Part shown: one piece after another, positions 28,724 through 32,475 of the stretch
Layout of the letters: every line of letters starts with the position of its first letter
How positions within the stretch are numbered: the stretch's first letter is position 1
Source of the DNA: Actinomycetota bacterium
GTDB lineage: Bacteria > Actinomycetota > Thermoleophilia > Gaiellales > Gaiellaceae
NCBI GenBank assembly: GCA_947445525.1
Contig: CANFDS010000014.1
Location: 1 to 32,475 of the forward strand
Reading direction: 5' to 3'
DNA length: 32,475 nucleotides
Made by a program: the position numbers and the translations under genes
Notes under the pieces: model-generated
The model's database searches: none
The model's input: only the letters and a program-made list of their open reading frames with translations
Told to the model about the DNA's origin: nothing

Positions 28724-29699
28724 ACGCCTCTGCGGCGATCGCAGCGCGCGCGTCGATGCCGGCGCCGAGCGCCAGCTGCAGCAGTACCCGCGCCTTCGGC
28801 CCGGCCAGGTCGCCGGCGGGGATCGCGCCCGCGGCGACGAGATCGAAGCCGCCGCCCCTCGCGTACACGCCCTCGACCCGGCCCTCGGCGCTGCGCGAGC
28901 ACAGCACCACGGGCACGCCTGCCGCCACCACCTCGCTGACCGCGGCCAGCACCGCTGCGTTGCCGTTGCCGCGACCGGTCGCCTCGAGCACCACGGCGCG
29001 CGCGCCCGACGCGACGGACGCCCGGATGAGGCGGCCGTCCCAGCCGGCGTAGCCGCGAATCAGATCGACCTCGGCGACGATGGCCGGCGGCACCGGCAGC
29101 GGCGGCCGCCGGTCGGGCGTGCGCTGGAAGCGCACCGTCAGCTCGTCGACGACGCCGACCGGCCCATAGCCCGGCGAGCCGAAGGCCCGCAAGGCGCTCG
29201 TGTGCACCTTGCGCACCTCACGCGCGGCATGCAACTCGCCGTCGAAGCAGACGAGCGCGCCGCGGCCACGCGCCGCAGCCGACGCCGCCACGAGGATGCC
29301 GCTACGCAGGTTGCGCGGCCCGTCCGAGTCGGGCACCGAGTTCGGGCGCTGCGCGCCGACCAGCACCACCGGCGTCTCCGAGTCGAGCAGCCGGTCGATC
29401 ATGTACGCCGACTCCTCCATCGTGTCCGTGCCGTGCGTCACGACGACGCCGGTGACGTCGGGCCGGCGGGCCTGCTCGCACACGCGCAGCGCCAGCCGGA
29501 ACGCCAGCTCACCGTGCAGGTCCCAGCTGGGCACGTGGGCGAAGTCGTCGAGCTCGAGCGGCGGCGCCTCCGGCCAGCGGATCAGGTCGACCAGGTCGGT
29601 GCCGCTGAGCGCGGGCACGAGCCCGCCTGTGGCAGGGTCGGGCCGCATGGAGATCGTGCCGCCGGTGGTGACGACGACGATCCCCATGCGCCCTGGCAC
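28722..29699 (-). CDS. L-asparaginase family protein
   Basis: 325 residues of the bacterial type I/II asparaginase family, which hydrolyses Asn (or Gln) to the acid and ammonia. The first active-site Thr is in VVVTTGGTIS near the start. The second Thr-Asp pair is in VVTHGTDTMEESA, and the Lys in REVRKVHTS sits where the catalytic Lys is expected. LVGAQRPNSVPDSDGPRNL and the Gly-rich IRGYAGWDG and LEATGRGNGN segments also match. No signal peptide, so it should be cytosolic. GTG 29697-29699 gives the full frame; ATG 29685-29687 is an equal alternative that begins MGIVVVTTGG. It lies 9 bases after the permease gene, probably in the same transcript. Confidence 0.93.
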   Translation of the reverse strand: MPGRMGIVVVTTGGTISMRPDPATGGLVPALSGTDLVDLIRWPEAPPLELDDFAHVPSWDLHGELAFRLALRVCEQARRPDVTGVVVTHGTDTMEESAYMIDRLLDSETPVVLVGAQRPNSVPDSDGPRNLRSGILVAASAAARGRGALVCFDGELHAAREVRKVHTSALRAFGSPGYGPVGVVDELTVRFQRTPDRRPPLPVPPAIVAEVDLIRGYAGWDGRLIRASVASGARAVVLEATGRGNGNAAVLAAVSEVVAAGVPVVLCSRSAEGRVEGVYARGGGFDLVAAGAIPAGDLAGPKARVLLQLALGAGIDARAAIAAEA

Positions 29700-29708
29700 C
29701 CTTGCTGC

Positions 29709-30647
29709 CTAGTCGCCCGAGGCGGGTGTGGCCGGCGCGTCGCCGACCTTGAACGCTGCGGCCTGGCCGGTCTCCTCGGCCTTGATCGCCGACTTCTCGG
29801 GCCCACCGGTCCTGGTGCTCATCTTCATGCGCACGAGGGCGATCACGAGCGCCGCGAAGATCACGAGCAGCGACAGCCCCGTCGTGGCGCTGCCGAGCGC
29901 GTAGAGGTCCGGCCGGATCGCCGAGAACTGCGTCTGCGCGAAGATCTGGATCGGCAGCGTCACCGCCTCGGAGCCGTTGAGCAGCAGCGCCGTGCGGTCG
30001 TAGTCGTTCCAGGTGAGCGTGAAGCCGAACAGGAAGCAGCCGAAGAGGCCCGTCCAGACGAGTGGCAGCGTCACCTCACGGAAGGTCGTCTTCTGGTCGG
30101 CACCGAGGTCGCGCGCCGCCTCCTCGATGTGGTCGTCATAGCGGTTCCAGACGGCGAGCATGACGAGGAACCCGAACGGGATGCCCCAGATCGTGTTCGT
30201 GCCGAGCGCCGACTTCCAGACCGATGTCGGGATCTCCATCGACTTCCAGAACAGCTGCGTGCCGAGCGCCACCAGGAAGCCCGGGGTCATCAGGGCCAGC
30301 ATGATCAGGTAGAAGGCGACGCCGTCACCGCGGAAGCGCCGCCGGAACGCCATCGACAGGCCGAACGCCAGGAGCGTGGTGACCGCGCCCGCCGCAAGGC
30401 TCAGCTTGAGCGACTGCGTCGCCGCCGTGCCGATCTCGTTCGCCTTGGAGCCGGGCACGTTCGAGTCGACGATCGACTGCCACCACTCCCCGCTGAACGG
30501 GCCCCTGAACGGGAACGTGATCCCGCCGTAGCGGCCCTGGAACGAGAGCACGGCCATGATGATCATCGGGCCGTAGATGAACAGCAGGAACACCACGAAG
30601 TAGGTCGCGAGCGACCACTTGCCGATGCTGGCGCGCAGGCCCGACAT
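29709..30647 (-). CDS. ABC transporter inner-membrane permease, PotC type
   Basis: 312 residues with about six membrane helices, beginning WSLATYFVVFLLFIYGPMIIMAVLSF. The ATPase-contacting EAA loop is EEAARDLGADQKTTFREVTLPL near residues 181-202. The pattern is that of the second permease of spermidine/putrescine and related polyamine or small-ligand importers. A polar C-terminal tail of about 40 residues (GGPEKSAIKAEETGQ onward) is longer than usual. It follows the first permease with a one-base overlap (TGATG). Substrate unknown: no binding protein is in the window, and a neighbouring asparaginase hints at an amino compound. Confidence 0.93.
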   Translation of the reverse strand: MSGLRASIGKWSLATYFVVFLLFIYGPMIIMAVLSFQGRYGGITFPFRGPFSGEWWQSIVDSNVPGSKANEIGTAATQSLKLSLAAGAVTTLLAFGLSMAFRRRFRGDGVAFYLIMLALMTPGFLVALGTQLFWKSMEIPTSVWKSALGTNTIWGIPFGFLVMLAVWNRYDDHIEEAARDLGADQKTTFREVTLPLVWTGLFGCFLFGFTLTWNDYDRTALLLNGSEAVTLPIQIFAQTQFSAIRPDLYALGSATTGLSLLVIFAALVIALVRMKMSTRTGGPEKSAIKAEETGQAAAFKVGDAPATPASGD

Positions 30648-31654
30648 CAGAGCTCCTCGCGGAGGTTCGCGAAGCGGGTGATGGCGAACACGCCGATGAT
30701 CAGCGCTGCGATCAACAGCACCGCCGAGGCGGCGCCCTGCGGGTACTGGATGTTCGAGATGCGGGTCTGGACGATCGTGCCGACCGACTGCACGTTGCCG
30801 CCGCCGATCACGCGCACGCTGCCGTACTCGCCCATCGTGAGCACGAAGATGAAGATCGAGCCGATGACGACGCCGGGCATCGTCTGCGGCAGGATCACCT
30901 CCTTGAACACGCGGAAGCCGTTGCCGCCGAGGTCGCGAGCGGCCTCGAGCGAGCTGCGATCGACCTGCGAGAGCATGAAGAAGAGCGGCGTGACCATGAA
31001 CAGGATGTACAACTGGATCAGGGCGACGCGCACCGAGAGCTCGGAGAAGCCGAGCGCCGAGATCGGGTCGGTGATGATGCCAACGCCCTTGAGCGCCTGG
31101 TTGAGCGCGCCCTCACGGCCCGCCACCGGGTACGTCCAGGCGACAGCGCGAATCAGGAAGCTCGTCCAGAACGGTGCCAGCGCAAAGATGAACAGCGCGA
31201 TCTGGTTGCGCAACGTGACAACCTTCATCGCCAGGAAATAGGCGACCGGGAAGCCGAACACGAGACAGGCCGCCACCGAGATGACCGACGTCAGGAAGCT
31301 CTTCCACATCGAAGTCCAGTACGTCGTGCTGTGCAGGATGTCGCCGTAGTTGCCGAGCGTCCACTCCTTGACGAAGCCCGAGTCGGTGCGCGTCCAGAAG
31401 CTGACGAGGACGATGAACACCACCGGGGCGACGAGGAAGAAGCCCAGCCAGACGAACCCCGGGAGGCCCCAGAGGAACGTGACCATGGCCGCCTTGCGGT
31501 TGCGCTCCCGGGCGACGCTGAGGTCGGCCCCGAGGGCCTTCTCGACGTCCCGCGGGTGCTGTACCGAGACCTCGTCGGCCTCCGCGAGCTCGCCGAGGGC
31601 GACCTCCTGCATCTCTTTCTTCAGATGGTCGTCAGTCGGCGAGGAGTTGGACAT
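30647..31654 (-). CDS. ABC transporter inner-membrane permease, PotB type
   Basis: 335 residues. A charged cytoplasmic N-terminus of about 60 residues precedes six membrane helices, the first being FLWGLPGFVWLGFFLVAPVVFIVLVSF. The EAA loop is LEAARDLGGNGFRVFKEVILPQ in the last third. ATG 31652-31654 is chosen because AAGGAGG lies just upstream and overlaps the end of the ATPase gene; the open frame continues further but as Arg-rich non-family sequence. It overlaps the ATPase stop by about 20 bases and the next permease start by one base, so the three are translated together. Confidence 0.93.
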   Translation of the reverse strand: MSNSSPTDDHLKKEMQEVALGELAEADEVSVQHPRDVEKALGADLSVARERNRKAAMVTFLWGLPGFVWLGFFLVAPVVFIVLVSFWTRTDSGFVKEWTLGNYGDILHSTTYWTSMWKSFLTSVISVAACLVFGFPVAYFLAMKVVTLRNQIALFIFALAPFWTSFLIRAVAWTYPVAGREGALNQALKGVGIITDPISALGFSELSVRVALIQLYILFMVTPLFFMLSQVDRSSLEAARDLGGNGFRVFKEVILPQTMPGVVIGSIFIFVLTMGEYGSVRVIGGGNVQSVGTIVQTRISNIQYPQGAASAVLLIAALIIGVFAITRFANLREEL

Positions 31655-32475
31655 CCTCCTCCTTCCAGGAGATCCGGACCTTCTCGCCCTCCTTGCCGCG
31701 CAGCTGCGGATACCGATCACCGGGCACCTTCGCCAGGAAGCGATCACCGCCGGCGACGAGGTGCAGCTTGACGAGATCGCCGAGGAACTCGACGAACACG
31801 ATCTCCGTCTCGATCGAGTTGAGGTCGCCCGTGGTGCCGCCCGTCACGATGGTGACAGCGGCTGCGCGCACGGCGATGTTCGCTGCCTCACCGACGCCAC
31901 GGCTGTCGTCACGGGCCTGGGCGCTGACGCGCACGCCGTTGTTGTCCGTGACGATGACCCGGTCGCCCTGCTTCTCGGTGATCGCGCCGCGGATGATGTT
32001 GTTGTCGCCCATGAAGCGCGCGACGAGCTCGTTGCGCGGCCGGGTGGCGATGGTCTCCGGATCGGCGACCTGCTGGATGCGCGCGTCGTTCATGACGACG
32101 ATCCGGTCGGCCATCGAAAGCGCCTCTTCCTGATTGTGCGTCACGTGGATGAACATCAGGCCGAGCTGGCGCTGGAGGTTGCGCAGCTCGACGCGCATGC
32201 GCATCTGGAGCAGCCGGTCGAGGTCGCCGAGCGGCTCGTCGAGGAGCAGCGCCTTCGGCTTGGTGACGAGGACGCGCGCGAGCGCGACGCGCTGCTGCTG
32301 ACCGCCCGAGAGCTGCCGCGGCTTGCGTTCGGCAAGGGTCTCGAGGCCGACCATCTGCAGCGTCTCCATAGCCACCTTGCGCCGTGTCTCCTTGGCGACG
32401 CCGGTCATCTGGAGGCCGAACTCGACGTTCTCGACGACCGAGCGGTGCGGGAACAGCGCGAAATGCTGGAACACC
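31632..32475 (-). CDS. ABC transporter ATPase, PotA type, N-terminus outside the window
   Basis: About 280 residues are visible. The first codons are the Q-loop (VFQHFALFPH), so the Walker A half lies right of the window. The signature LSGGQQQRVALAR, Walker B ALLLDEP and H-loop HVTHNQEEA are in order. The D-loop region reads GDLDRLL rather than the usual SALDRKL. The C-terminal part is the regulatory TOBE domain, with IRGAITEK and FLGDLVKLHLVAGGDRFLAKVPG. It powers import through the two permeases that follow. Any periplasmic binding protein would have to be upstream or elsewhere. Confidence 0.94.
   Translation of the reverse strand, partial: VFQHFALFPHRSVVENVEFGLQMTGVAKETRRKVAMETLQMVGLETLAERKPRQLSGGQQQRVALARVLVTKPKALLLDEPLGDLDRLLQMRMRVELRNLQRQLGLMFIHVTHNQEEALSMADRIVVMNDARIQQVADPETIATRPRNELVARFMGDNNIIRGAITEKQGDRVIVTDNNGVRVSAQARDDSRGVGEAANIAVRAAAVTIVTGGTTGDLNSIETEIVFVEFLGDLVKLHLVAGGDRFLAKVPGDRYPQLRGKEGEKVRISWKEEDVQLLAD

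Noticed and set aside
1-32475. tRNA, rRNA, CRISPR arrays, riboswitches and phage genes
   Set aside because: No cloverleaf, regular spacer array, conserved aptamer core or phage structural gene was recognised by eye.

Overview
The window reads as high-GC actinobacterial chromosome. Supporting traits are GC-rich third positions, frequent GTG starts, 4-base start/stop overlaps, an F420-type luciferase-like oxidoreductase, two VapBC modules and a promoter that looks leaderless. A Thermoleophilia-like lineage is possible, but the sequence alone does not settle the taxon. No rRNA, tRNA, CRISPR array or transposase gene was seen.

Layout. 1-820: tail of a zinc-ribbon protein and a leftward vapBC pair. 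1045-4033: a leftward Asp/Glu-racemase-family protein, divergent from a rightward operon of an alpha/beta hydrolase and two overlapping genes that each carry two DUF1330 domains. 4055-8335: a leftward assimilatory sulfur operon (sulfite reductase, APS reductase, an unknown protein, precorrin-2 dehydrogenase, uroporphyrinogen-III methyltransferase), in which the last two genes make the siroheme that the first enzyme needs. Three motif copies at exact 23-base spacing lie in front of it.

8472-23503 is a catabolic island organised around a divergent promoter region at 18594-18819. Leftward are an MDR oxidoreductase, hyuA, hyuB, a GntR/FCD regulator, an LLM flavin/F420 oxidoreductase, an acyl-CoA dehydrogenase, a second racemase-family protein and a class III CoA-transferase. 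Rightward are a MaoC hydratase, an MmgE/PrpD protein, an acyl-CoA dehydrogenase, a remnant of a second hyuA and a third acyl-CoA dehydrogenase. The parts suggest CoA activation, oxidation and hydration of an organic acid, linked to ATP-dependent hydantoinase/oxoprolinase-type chemistry. The substrate cannot be named from sequence. A strong promoter with a perfect GntR-like palindrome in its spacer faces the rightward operon.

23530-24456 is a second vapBC locus. Its toxin gene is split by a 245-base element with 24-base imperfect terminal inverted repeats and a TAA target duplication. Removing the element and one TAA restores a 140-residue VapC. This is the clearest unexpected structure in the window.

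24466-32475 holds a YbaK-type deacylase, an EamA transporter, a COG0523 (CobW) GTPase with a small CxxC partner, a deacetylase very like H. pylori PgdA/cyclic imide hydrolases coupled to a DUF309-like protein with an apparent ACG start, an asparaginase, and a PotABC-type ABC transporter whose ATPase runs off the right edge.
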